Under the pieces are notes generated by a model. It saw only the letters and a program-made list of their open reading frames with translations, was not told where the DNA came from and ran no database searches. 64,000 nucleotides of DNA from Paragonimus westermani. Its lineage: Eukaryota; Platyhelminthes; Trematoda; Plagiorchiida; Troglotrematidae. The position numbers and the translations under genes were made by a program. Position 1 is the first letter of the stretch. Every line of letters begins with the position of its first letter. Location of the stretch: positions 62,001 to 126,000 of the forward strand of contig QNGE01000953.1 in NCBI GenBank assembly GCA_008508345.1, given 5' to 3'. This document shows, piece by piece, positions 39,204-51,400 of the stretch.

Positions 39204-39277
39204 GGTCAATGGCGCAGTGATTAGCACGGTTGCCTCATTAATTAGGAATGACCGGAGTTCAAATCCCCACCGTGGCA
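39203..39277 (+). promoter_or_regulatory. tRNA-like internal Pol III promoter (box A and box B)
   Basis: Box A is TGGCGCAGTGA beginning at 39210, close to the TRGYNNARNGG consensus. Box B is AGTTCAAATCC at 39256-39266, close to GGTTCRANNCC. Their spacing is that of a tRNA. The T-arm is only partly paired and no clean anticodon arm forms, so this is a tRNA-derived SINE head, not a functional tRNA gene. Confidence 0.7.
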
Positions 39278-39280
39278 AGA

Positions 39281-39323
39281 CACTACTGATGAGCTCTGAT
39301 GAGAGCGAAACTCGAGTCTAGTG
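39281..39323 (+). ncRNA. Type I hammerhead self-cleaving ribozyme
   Basis: All conserved core positions are present. Stem I is CACTA (39281-39285) paired with TAGTG (39319-39323), five perfect pairs. The first core segment is CTGATGA at 39286-39292. Stem II is GCTC (39293-39296) with GAGC (39303-39306) around a six-base loop. The second core segment is GAAA (39307-39310), whose last A pairs with T39317. Stem III is the self-complementary CTCGAG (39311-39316). Cleavage is predicted after the GTC at C39318. Stem III is so short that, as in Smα and newt satellite ribozymes, efficient cleavage may need a dimer in which two CTCGAG segments pair. Stem I is the open stem, hence type I. Confidence 0.92.
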
Positions 39324-39408
39324 CTCGTTTTCGAAAGAGGCTGGCTGGAAAATCTATCTGAATGCGAGGGCTGCGATCAAATGTGAGTGATGGTCAACTT
39401 GAAAAAAA

Positions 39409-42400
39409 GCACATTATTTGTTCTGTACTGCAGACTATACCAAATCGTCATTTATCTTGTCAGCGTACACCGATAAAATACTGACCGAGTGGACGTTATC
39501 AATGCTAGTAACAGTTTCACAAAGGATTTCCCATCCGACTTTTGCCTGCAAGTAGCCCGCGTGTGAAGTCTAATTAGCATCTCTTCAGTGAACGTTAACA
39601 GGCCGACACACAGAGCGTGTAAAGCTGCTCTTACTAAGTGATGTGCTTGAGTTTGAAAACCCGGTGAAGTTTACTGCAACTCACTGTAAGCCTTTGGGAA
39701 GATAAAATGCAGGAAAAACAATTTTGAAGAGGCGGATGGCTGTCAACGTATATTGCGGGCGACACAGTACTGGTGACATGAGTCGAGTTTAAACCTGCTG
39801 AAAATTGCACTCACGCTGCTGTCAAATTGTTTGTCACCTTTAATCTGAAGAATTGTTATCAGCCTATGCGCTGGTAATTACTCGGAAGATCCTACGTTGC
39901 ACAGTAAGTAGTAATTTTCACTCGCTTCCGCCGACTCATAGCCTAAGAAGCATGTTTAAAACGTTCGACTAACGAAATAGGAGTGTATTTAACGTGGATG
40001 ACGCAACTGACGATGCAACATGGTACCGAATCTACGGAAGCAAAACTTGTAATAACATCAGTTCACGTAGTTAAGTCGGTCAGTTAGTCCAGGGCGGTGT
40101 CACACAACTTCATTATCAAAAGGTAAGCGTTTATCCAAAGGATGTCGACCGATTCTCAAACAGCTGTTGTTCGCTGGCAGGAAATGAAAATCTATTTGCA
40201 TACCCAACCATGTGGTGAGTTCCTGCGGCGTTTTTTCTTTCATTGACCTACATAATTGATTGCTTTGTGCAAATCCGTTGAAAGTAAACAGTAAACAACG
40301 TGCGTGTGTCCAACGTTGTGCTTATTTCGAACCGCCAGAAGATCAGTTCTGTGCAGTCTAAAGAGTAGTTTACCAGTCTTCCGTCTCTCATTCTACGCAC
40401 CAGTTTACCTGCAATTGCATTGAAGTTTACATGAGCAGAACAGATCGATAACTGTCACAGCGAGTCGGTAAACTTATCCCGAAATGATTAAAGAAGCTGA
40501 TGACGTACCGGCCTCAGTTCGGCGAACTGACTGCTCGAAATTCAGTATGATAAATTGCTAGACACCTCAACAGTTTTACCCACCAAACACTCAAAATACT
40601 GTAACATTCGAAGTCCAAAGTTACCAACTCTATACGAGGCGATGCCTATTCGGACTTACCAGCCGACGTTATGTGCATAAAAGTGGTTTAGGTAACCTAT
40701 CGGGTTGTCGTGGTCGTGATGACATATTCCCTGTTGTGGTTTTAGACGTGCCTAGTCCGAGTTTGTCCTTATATACACGATCTATAAGACTAGCACGTTT
40801 TACGTTTGCGAATAATGAGGGTAAATGAAATGTTAACATATCGCATTATATGTCTTCTCCTTGCTTCGAAGAAGTGGTCACAGAGACTTCAGCGTTTCAA
40901 AGGGATTCTTTTGTAATGTGTTGTGATTAACACAACAAATTCTCATTCTTATTCCTCATCTCACCGCTTTGTTATGCATAAAAATCACTTTAATCTTAAT
41001 CATGGGCCATAGAAGTAATAATGAGTGATAAATGTGCTATAACTGCAGTTGATAATATGACTTTGGGGCTTTGAATAAGTAGTGTACTCATTCGATTACT
41101 GAATTACATTATTACTTACTGACCTAAACTTGATCTAGTGTCTGACCGCATAGAAATTGTGGCAAAGCATCGGTGATCACTCGATGACTGGGTCGTGCTC
41201 ATCGACACATTTACGTGGCAAACCCAATCAGACGGACACCTTTATGGCTTATCTGTGGTGGATTACTGACGAGTTAACTGCTTGCCATTTTACTACCGCT
41301 GAAATGTCCATCTTTCCATCATGTTCATTTTCTTGGTTATGCGCTGTTACACATATGTTAGGTCAGACATCCTACAATTTCTTGCGATAACATGCTGTCG
41401 GTAAACTTGTCATTGCATGATCGCAGCTAGGTTCACTGATGAAACACTGACTGTCTCAACCAAAGCAAGGTGACGGCTAACTTTCACCGAAAATTATATG
41501 ATACCTGCGATCCGACCAAACCTCATGGACTATCATAATGCTGATAGTGCTGCAACACCATGAAGGTGGCCACCTTGGGATTGAGGATTTGGAAATTCCC
41601 TATCAGAGCTGAAATTCAACTCACTGTTTGAACCCTATAACCATGTTTTTTGTACTTACTGGGGGCACGAATATGACAGGATGGTTCTTGTGTCTCAGAG
41701 GTGTGCTCAATAATACCTCCATGAAACAGGCTGAAACTGTAGTGTATTCGCATCCGTTATCGAATGGATTCCTGTGATCCTTAACTAAAAATGGATGCTA
41801 CCTGAGCAATGGTGAAGCCTTTTGAGAGGTATATTACCCTCTGGATATCTCAAACAAGGATTTTCGGTGGAGAATCTAGGAAACTGATATCACCGCTCTC
41901 ATTTTTTCAATCTACTTCGACCAAAATTAGTCAGTAGGTGTATGTTCAACCACAGCTGCTATACTGACTTCGAATCGATCGGATGGGGTTCAAACGTGGT
42001 ATGGTTGTTTCTATTGTCGCTACTCGCATAAAGGTTCCGAATATTGTTTCAGACAGACACCTCGTGCCATTTGCTGACAGGAAGTTACCAGATTAATTGT
42101 GAAAGTTCAACAACAAGAACAAGTGGGCGGACCGACAAACATCTGAAATTAAAAGTTACTATACTCAAACGTGAACGGAATTAATAAGAAAACATTGAAG
42201 GAAAATAGGACCAAATTCCAATAATGCTGTCCGGATGCGTAGTGATGTTTTATTTTCTATTTGAACGGTATCTGCAAAGTACATCTCGGCTTCTCTTCCA
42301 CGCCAAAAAATAACCATCGGTTTGACACCGTGAACCATTTTTACATTGATAACGACCAAATAAATATATGAAAGACTCAGTTGTCTACTGTTAACATCTG

Positions 42401-45400
42401 ATGGAACCAGGTGTGTAAACGAACCTGCCATTTGTAAAAAATTGGTCCGATCAAGTGGTTTTCTCTGGGAATGCAGCCTCCAAGTTAATCATACAAGTCG
42501 TGAAGCATAATGTAAATTTCTAATTTCTTATTATTAAAAAATTACCTAGTCTCTTGTGAGTTCTCCACGCAGATATGGGATCTGTGACCCCATCATTAGT
42601 GTGCGACGAATTTGCTGGAAGTCTGTAGGAGAATTTGGTGTGAATTAGCTGAATGACAGTCCCAAAGTGGTCACACACTATAATTTTCTATCTAATTTTT
42701 CTCCCCAAAGTGTGCTTGTTTATTTTGAAATTTTGTTTGCACACCCATTTCATTCAGCTCGGTGCTCTCAACTTTTCTTTAAGTCCCCATCTTGGTGAGT
42801 ACCTCGTTACTTATTTTTTTAGCTGCGAATGCCGCCCATATCTTTTTCTGTTCATTTAATCGTGGGGTCCTTGATGTACACAGATAAAAATGTATTTACA
42901 GTTCACTGGGAATATGGTAGCTAAAAGGTTCATCGAATGTCTTGGATCTATTCTGATGCGAGATTAATCCCAGGCATTACAATTGACGTCCGTGGTGAAA
43001 TTGCACTCTCTCTCTTCATTTGCTAATATCTCCACTTATTTTGCGAACGCTGTCCAGTCATTCATGGTGGATGGTTCACAAAGCATTCAAGTGGTAATAT
43101 TCAGCAGCTTCTGGAGTAGTTGGTCTGCTGTACTTCCAGGCTGGACCAATTCCCACTGGGAGGCAAAATGCCGGAGGTATTCATCCGCTTTACCAGTATA
43201 CGTCCATGATATGTTTCTCGTCCAAACGTAGACTTTCCGGTTTCTACACTGTGTTGGCGAACAGTTACAAATGTTGCAGACGACATCATATATTGTGTAC
43301 CCAATATTGATGTCTTTCTCAGTACTGAATATACTCAAAAACGACATAAACTCATATGCATCTCTGTGAAGTTTACTGAGCCTGTATTGTATAGATTGAC
43401 GTTGGAAAAAAGTTAAATCTGAATAAATTCTGCGATTTTCGACAGTTTAATGATGAATCATCTTTATCCAATTTTTGCCTTAAATCTCACACTCACTTCT
43501 GGAACAGATTGATAGAAAGCATCTTGTTGGAACTTGTGACTCTTTCAAAACGTTACCGATTCGCTGTCTTGATTTATCGGCTCAAATCAGACAAATAATT
43601 TGTTACTTCAGTTTGTTACTTGACAGACCATTCGCGCCCCTAGTTTCTGGCATTAAGAATGAATCATCGAACCAAAAGAGGTGTGTGCTGGATTCTGGTG
43701 GCAGTGTGTGTTTATCACGCTACTGATTACTGGGGAAGTTCGCATTGAACTCCCCTACCGGGAAGAAAATATTGGATATAATACTGATTTATATATATAA
43801 GTTTACTCACTTTGGAGTGGTCTGGATGGCTATCCAGGATGCAAGCTGTGGGCATTACAAGAGTAGGTTTTCCAATCAGCTAATTCGTAAATAATCGACA
43901 AAGCTGTAGCCAGCAGATTGCAACAGATATGTTGTTGGTTGTCGCTTGAATATGGTAGTGAGGAAAATTACGACAGAACCTCACCGTACACATCCCCACC
44001 AAACCTAAAAGTGAGGATGAACTTTCTTGAAAATACATCCAATTTGGAAAATTGATTTGGATAGTGAATCATAATGAACTCCAAAGAAAGAAGCATCGGT
44101 TGTTTTTCGTTTTAAAATAGTACTGGTTGACAGCTTATTGGTCAAGTTTTAGAATTTTCCCAATTGTACCAGATATGGGAGTAAGCTGTCGTGATGTCTA
44201 GTAACAAAGAACCAAGGATTTTGCGATCGTCGACACTGCATTCATGCTACTGCGCGCATAAATGGCTTGTGATTACTGGGTTTAGGTCCAACGCCGTACT
44301 AACACAATGGCTTATATATCTGAAGGAGAACAGTTACAAAATACCTAGTAAAAACATAGCGGTTGTGATTTGATCGACTTTAGTATCCGCCTGGTGTTCA
44401 TTTACTTGGACGGAAGTTTTTAAATATCCAGGGCAAAAGGGAGGTAATATTTTCTTTTAGCTTCAAATTAAAAACCGCGTTAACTCGAGAAAACCTGGCA
44501 GTTACTGCGCAAATTCTTCTTTATTCTCATTATGTGGCACCACAATAAAACATTCTTCGATGAGTTCTTGGTAGCTGGCGCAGCTAGTACTCCTCCTTGA
44601 AAAACGGAATCACATGTGTTTTCAACTCAGACACACAATTTGCAAAAATCGGTACCTGAAGTTTGTTCATGCTGTAGTTTATTCTTCCTACTTCTTTATT
44701 CCTGCCTCACTGCAGACACTTACAACGTAGGGTATTGAGAAATATTTTACGAGCTTAATAATGGTAAGAACAGAAGAAACTCCGAGGCGGTTTTCAGCTA
44801 ACTAAATTCTACGAACAATGACTGGATTTTGTGAGTTCTCCATTGCGAACTTCACCAGCAGCTGATTAGATACCGAGTCACTTTGTGAAAAAAATGTGCA
44901 CATTCGAGTCTGCCGCTGGACTGAATCATTATTTAATCAAAGCTTGACGGCATACTTGTAGCGATAATGCCGTCCTAGATGACTGTATACCTTCTGACAA
45001 TTGTCAGATGTGTTTCGTTGTAATCGGATCCTGTGATCAAACACAGAATACCCACCTTTTCCGTCGCTTTGTTTGTGGCAGCCTGTGTTTTCGGTTCACT
45101 AGTCACGTGGCGGTTGCATTGTATGCTTACATTTCGGGAGCTTGATTGCTTCCACACATATGTAAAACTAATCGAAGATTATTACAAACCAAATGAATAC
45201 GGTTATAAAGTTTGGGCCAAAATATGAGAAAACAGACTGACTAGGACAGAAACAAGAACAAGAATTTAACAGCCAGGACAAAGTGATTACACAAGGGCAA
45301 TTCAGTAGAAGTGGGTGCGGTGGAGGCACTTTTTCCGACCACGTGCTAGTATAGTTGAAAAAACAGACGAGTGGTATTTCAGAACATCAGCGATTCATCC

Positions 45401-48400
45401 TTAATTATTCTTTGAAATCGACAATCACACTTCCTTCACGTATGCACTGGAACAAACCCTGATATAATGACAAACTCGCATCTAAAAACAGTGCGTATTC
45501 CAAAAATTACTGATTAATCAAGGATTGAACTTCTGAACGCACCAAAACACTCCCGTATAACGAAAGATTCATTGTACCGAGCGGCTTAACTCATTATCTT
45601 CACGTTCATATTCATTATAACGAATTGTAATGACTTCAATATAGCTCAAGAGGTGTCACGTTAATAACAATTGTGTTAAAACCTGAGGACATTTCATTGT
45701 CGTCTACAAGTATCCGTACTGAGGAGCGTGTTAAATTGAAACCATCATGAATATCATCCATCTGCTAAGAAATTCTGACAGTCCTACAGACTTTCTGTAC
45801 GTTCCTATGGCAAACTTTTATAATCAACTATTCGTACCCAACTGAATAGAAGCAGTTCATTCCAAGTTGGCCAAAATTTAGTTGAGGTATGTGTATTATC
45901 AGGAAGTCACAGAAGAAATCACTCAAACTGTTCGATACATTATTTTAATGCTGCCTTGCAGGTGTGTATTGCATTTTCACGGTAGCAGCGTAAATATTTT
46001 ACGCGTAGAAAAGTTATGTGAATTGGATACATGTTAGTCACACAGCTCAGATATACCGTAAAACTGGAATCGCTCGAAAGAACTGATAACCCAAGATGAG
46101 GAAAAAATCAATTGACTTCAAGAAAAACAATTCAGTGAGTGCGAGTTAAAAGTAACAAAGTTTATTGCGTAATAAACGACACCATGGTAATTTTTGTGCA
46201 TACACCCTTCGATTTATGGACTACTGAAGAATAAATCCAGGAGCTACAAGGTACAATTATCCGGTTTTTCTGAAACGTTTGTCTCCGTGTGATAGAGGTC
46301 ATGGATACTGATGACCTCTGATTCGACTGAAGGAGACGACAATAGAGTCTTTCGTGCACCAACATATGAAACAAATCTGTTCAGAATTGAAGGATGAGGG
46401 TGGACTGTACTACAACTGGGCGGAGACCCAGGTTTTCAAGACGGTGAGAAAATATTGTCAGGAAGAAATTTGAGCTTCATGTTCCTCTTGTTTGATGGTG
46501 ATGATGGATATATGATGGGTTAGCGCATATTTTGGACAAAGAATTAGAAAATAAGCTGGTGCAAGCGGGATGCAAAAAGACTGTTCATAAAAGCGCACTG
46601 CATTGAATCTCAGTGTTATTTACCGAGTTATCCAAGGTTAAATTTAGAGATCTTTTTAACATACCATGATTCTGTCATTAAACTATCATTCTCTTGCATA
46701 GAACTAGTGCTGGACCACTTTTGGGGTTCTGTTGTGAATTGTGGATCCTTCTAGATTAGCCTGTACATGGCCATGTCAATATGCTCATGCTAAAGGTGCG
46801 GAATGCAAGAAGTGGTCACGGTTAGGTCAGATCAACTGTATTCACCCGTAATAAACTTGATGTAATGATGTTCTATGACTATCAATCAGAGTGGATGTAT
46901 TTTCAGTCGGGCTGTTCCGATTGACCGCATGTTTTCAAACAATACGTTGATTAACAGTCCACTGATCACAAACATGTGTGGGCGTTTTAATGTGCATTTG
47001 TCGTAAAACAAGAGATTCAGACCATGAGAGTAGACGGTGATTGGCACAATGAACCGGCAGTTACAGAATCGTTGCAGTTGACCGAAGAAAATCCGTTGGG
47101 TGGGAAAATTTTGGTGGTCGATGTTTTAATGTTCCCGTCTGCTTTTCCCTCCTAGTTACGATTGTAATGAAGGCCTTACTTGTGGAACAGGAGTGGATTT
47201 TATCAACTCCATTTTTTCAATTTCCTGTTAAATAATGAAGCCTCGGATGAACTGATTCCTCATGACAATCTCTCCGCTAATTTTGATTATGTCGTCAACT
47301 TTTCACGGCGATAAGCCAATTCTGTGCAGCATGATCTGAATTTTACTACATTCCTTATGTGGCCCACGTAGTTAACGAAAAGTGAAAATGGATGGGGCAG
47401 GTACACAAAAATCACGAACCTAGGACACGAATGACTGACATACAGCCGAGGTTGTATTCACTCCCAGACCAAGAGTAATCTCGCAAATCATTGCCTGTAA
47501 AGATTTTAGCTGGTTTCGAAGTATTTCAACTTAGTTAGGTCGTTAAAGGTGGGCTGGGCCATTTGATAAAAAGGAGAATGTTGCTTTGAGTGATGTATAA
47601 CTACGCCAGAACGTAGGTAAACTACTTGATTCCAAGATTGTCTTGAATAAACTTATCAGATAGCTAGGCTGTGATTATTTTTGAGAGGTGTAACAGCCTT
47701 GACAATCACAGCCATAATTCTCCAGTCATCCACTTAAAAATGAGTGCATACACGGGTCCCATATAATGAAGATGTCTTGCAAGCACGCCTAATTGTGCAG
47801 TTACCATCTGCTTCCTGGCATCAAAACCTGAAGGCCTATAAACAAACGAAGTTTTACAAATTGACTAGTACCGAGGTACAATAAATTAAAAGTACTTCCA
47901 GTTTGAAGCAGGCGTACCAACTGGCATCCTTGGAAAACGTAGCCGTGATGACAGGCTCTTAAACGGCGTCTATCAACACAACTTCGAACGGAATATGTTC
48001 AATGCTTGTAAGACACGTGACGTTCCCATAGCTAATATCGCGAAATATTTCCGTGTGGTTGAGATCAGCACTTGTTTCGAATGTGGTGACTAACCAGTAA
48101 GTCTACGCAAGCCGTTTTTGAAAAGTATTCTAACTGGATACTTTGGAAAAACACTCGAGTCTTAACAGGCACAGGTGAACCAGCCATAATCTGCTCTTCC
48201 GCTCACTCGTACTCATATGGCACACGTTTATTTGGATAAATGCAATTTGCCATTTTCATTTCACTGTCTGATGCATTTGCTTGCGATTTGGTCCAATAGT
48301 GTTTGAGGGTGTCGTGAGAACTATATTTTTTTGGAGATGATGGTGGAATGCTTCAGTTTAATATTGACGAATGACGTTGAAGTCATCGGTCGCCTTATTA

Positions 48401-51400
48401 AATCACGAGACTCAAAACATTATGCGAATTACCAACTGATCAGATTATCCTATGCATTCGGCATTTCACGCAGTGAGCAAAGTAACTAGTAAACTATGCT
48501 TCTGCATGAGCTATCATAGGTAGTCATTCAAGACGACGCAACTACCGGTTTAGAGCTATTAATTAATACACCCAGAACATGGAGTAAACGGTCGCCAAAC
48601 CACGAATATTATCGGACTGGTAAACACTGTTAAAATTCCAGTTTTTTTAAAACCTACCCTTTTTCTTCAGTGTCGTTCTGAATTATAGGAAAATGAAGCG
48701 GGCAACCAAATTCACAACTGTTTGTTTCTGAAAAAAACAACTAATTCGAGCAAACCGATGCACAGTTGAAGCTGAACCAATTTTCAGGTTGACGGGTGTT
48801 TCGGTCAGTGAGCTGTTAAATGATTTGCATACTTCACGAAAATTTCACATTTAGGACTTCCGTTTAACCGTGAACGCTGCATTCATCTAATCATCAATGC
48901 TTCTATCAGCTAGCTTTCTCGTCTGGTTCAAGTTAAGTAGTGGTTATAGCTTGATACATCTCATCAGAACTACACACCTTCGTCCGCATTAATTATTCAA
49001 TAATGGAGGCTGTGTTAGGCCAACATGAGGAGAATCAATCCGTTGGTTTGACAGAAAGTACTTGTAAACCAGTAATCGTTGAGTCGTCTTCAAAAGTTGG
49101 TTAAGCGCATATCTCGTACTGACCATTGACACAGAATATAGTATACGTTGACAGTGTTGAATCATCCTTGATTGAAATTTCCCAGATAGCCAGAGTACTA
49201 TTCGCAATTTTAACCTGCTATTTTAGTCGGTGACATACAGAAATGTCACTCAGATTGTGATATACACGTTGTCTTTCGGGAGCAACTGCTTATATTTCAG
49301 TGTGCACACACTACAGTCGGGCTCTGTTATTGTGTAGTTATGGTGAAAAACTGGCAGACAATGTGCGGACAGATATCGTACAGACAGACAAACAAAAGCC
49401 CACATACCAAACTAATTCTGAAGTCAATTCATGTAGATAACAGTAATACGTCTGTCAAAAAGGTGAATAGCTTTTGCCATGGAGGTCTTCTGGCACAAAA
49501 TTGTTTATCTGCCTTTGCACTCGCCGTTGCATAGTCAGTCGATTTGTGGTTCCCTCCCAACAAATGGTATTAAAAATTGTATGGAGCGGCAAGACATTTT
49601 TGACTCGTATTGCCAGGTTCATCTGGGCAACCGGAATGTTGAAAGCAACTCTACCTCATTAAACGCTTTTTTAACTAGTGTTCAAAATATATGTTAGTCT
49701 ACTGCAAAATGGTTGTGATATCTGTAATGATTAAGCTTCTTTTATAACAGTTTGGCATCGGTAGAATAAAGTTGTTACTTTGCGTCGATTAAAATTGTCA
49801 GTCTGTCGAATTCGTTTCATTGATCATATATATATGTGCTGAAAAAAGCAACCCTTGTATGTGTCAAAAGATTTTGAAGAGTTCTTTGAAATAAAGTTAT
49901 GGAACCCCGTCTGTTTGTTGTTTACTTCTGAGTAGCGTGACAATGACGGGCTATAACAAATGAAGTTGAGAACATGAATCAGGCATACTGACTTCAGCTG
50001 GCGCTCAGAAAACGATGTACTATATAATGAATAGTTCTATGTTGTTATTAAAACTGTTTCCCACTAGACCCTATCTGTTATTGATAACCTCGAAGTGGAA
50101 GCATGCAGTCGAACTTTTTAATGTAGGTCTCCATTGAAACTAAAAAACCATGATCACTCTAAACCATTAGCAGTGTGTACAACTCGCATGTTCTGAGTGA
50201 AGGAATTACAGAAGGTGGAATAATGAAACATCGGTCAATTCACATGTTTTGGTCTATTTCGTTTGATCGTTCTATTCTACAACGACGCCGATGAGTCAAG
50301 AGACATCGTGAACATCTCGTAAGGGGGCAGGCTGTTCTCTGATACATATTGGTTAAACGAAACTCCTTAACAAAGGTTACCTTTTTAAAAAATTTACAAC
50401 AGACTAAGCTCAATTTTCATCATCCACTTCTGGTTTCTAAATATAGCAAGACTAATGCTAAATAGTTCATCATTTTCACGCCACGTCAACAAGCGTTGAA
50501 GACCACTTGTGATAGACATTTATTTGGAAAGACACCTCAGCAATGGAAGCGAAAAATAACACGGGGTGTTAATTGTATATCAGATTAATAACCTGGGACT
50601 CACGGTGTCACTAATAACGAAAACATGTTGACTGTGAGGTAGTCGATTGACTGTGAAAATCCCATCACTTGAATCTTGACAAAGCAGTTCACTCCATGTT
50701 AACTGGTCAATCTATCCTGTTAGAGGCACATCTTATTTGGAAAGCAACCCCTAATTACATCCACCAAAAGAAAATTCACTTACTCTGGTAGCCTATACCA
50801 ACCAAAAATCAAAGCCGAAACACCACGCGACTGGTTTCCAACCGACCTTTTTTAAAACAAAAATTTACCTGACGGTTGGGCAAGGCTCCTGGTGAAACCA
50901 ACTGAAATCATTCAAAATGTAAATATCTTCATGCATTCCATCAATTTTTGAGTGTTTTAATGCTGTACTCACAAAACGCAACGTGTTTTTCACCACTTCT
51001 CAATTTTTTCTTGAAACGTTCCCCGAGCAACTTTTAAATTCCAATGCAATTTTCTCCCGTGTTTAGTGAAAAATCATCCTTACTTCCCAACGGGATTGGA
51101 GTTTGTCAAGCCACTCTATTTCTTGTGTTCATTCCCCATGTGGTAAAGATGAAGTACTATATGGAAAAACATCCATCTGCCGTATGCTGACGGTGTCTTG
51201 ACTGGTTGCGTAGCTCGGAGAAATAACAGCAGATAAATTCACGACATTCACGAGCAACTATGCAGCAGATTACCTTAGAGGAGTTTGGAGATATATACTT
51301 TAAACTGCTAAAACCTAACCTTTAGATCTCCTATAGCACAGCTTGAAGAATGACAGTTACTTCTTTCGTACACGCGGGGTGTATCGTAGAGCATTTTCTC

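Larger units (their letters stand above)
39203..39408 (+). mobile_element. tRNA-headed SINE-like element with complete hammerhead ribozyme (Smα-like)
   Basis: The element has three parts in order: a tRNA-like Pol III promoter (39203-39277), a hammerhead ribozyme (39281-39323), and a tail of about 85 nt that ends in gaaaaaaa. The tail is duplicated at 38869-38976. The same architecture of box A and box B followed by a hammerhead is known from the Smα SINE-like family of Schistosoma mansoni. Such elements are non-coding and depend on other retroelements for spread. Whether this copy is a SINE insertion or part of a tandem 432-nt retrozyme-like unit is not settled by the sequence alone. Confidence 0.8.

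Noticed and set aside
40496..40555. CTGATGA followed by CGAAA about 40 nt later, resembling hammerhead core segments
   Set aside because: No stem II can form between the segments and no matching stem I was found. The same check failed at the other CTGATGA occurrences (for example 38531, 46309 and 63722).
43087..43347. 86-codon minus-strand open frame with a protein-like C-terminal part, overlapped by open frames on both strands
   Set aside because: Three mutually overlapping frames look equally plausible, there is no known domain, and splice sites are ambiguous.
44992..45007. 16-bp perfect palindrome TCTGACAATTGTCAGA
   Set aside because: About one is expected by chance in a window of this size, and there is no associated feature.
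46294..46319. Perfect 9-bp hairpin with 8-nt loop
   Set aside because: Several such hairpins are expected by chance in 64 kb, and no U-run or gene context supports a function.
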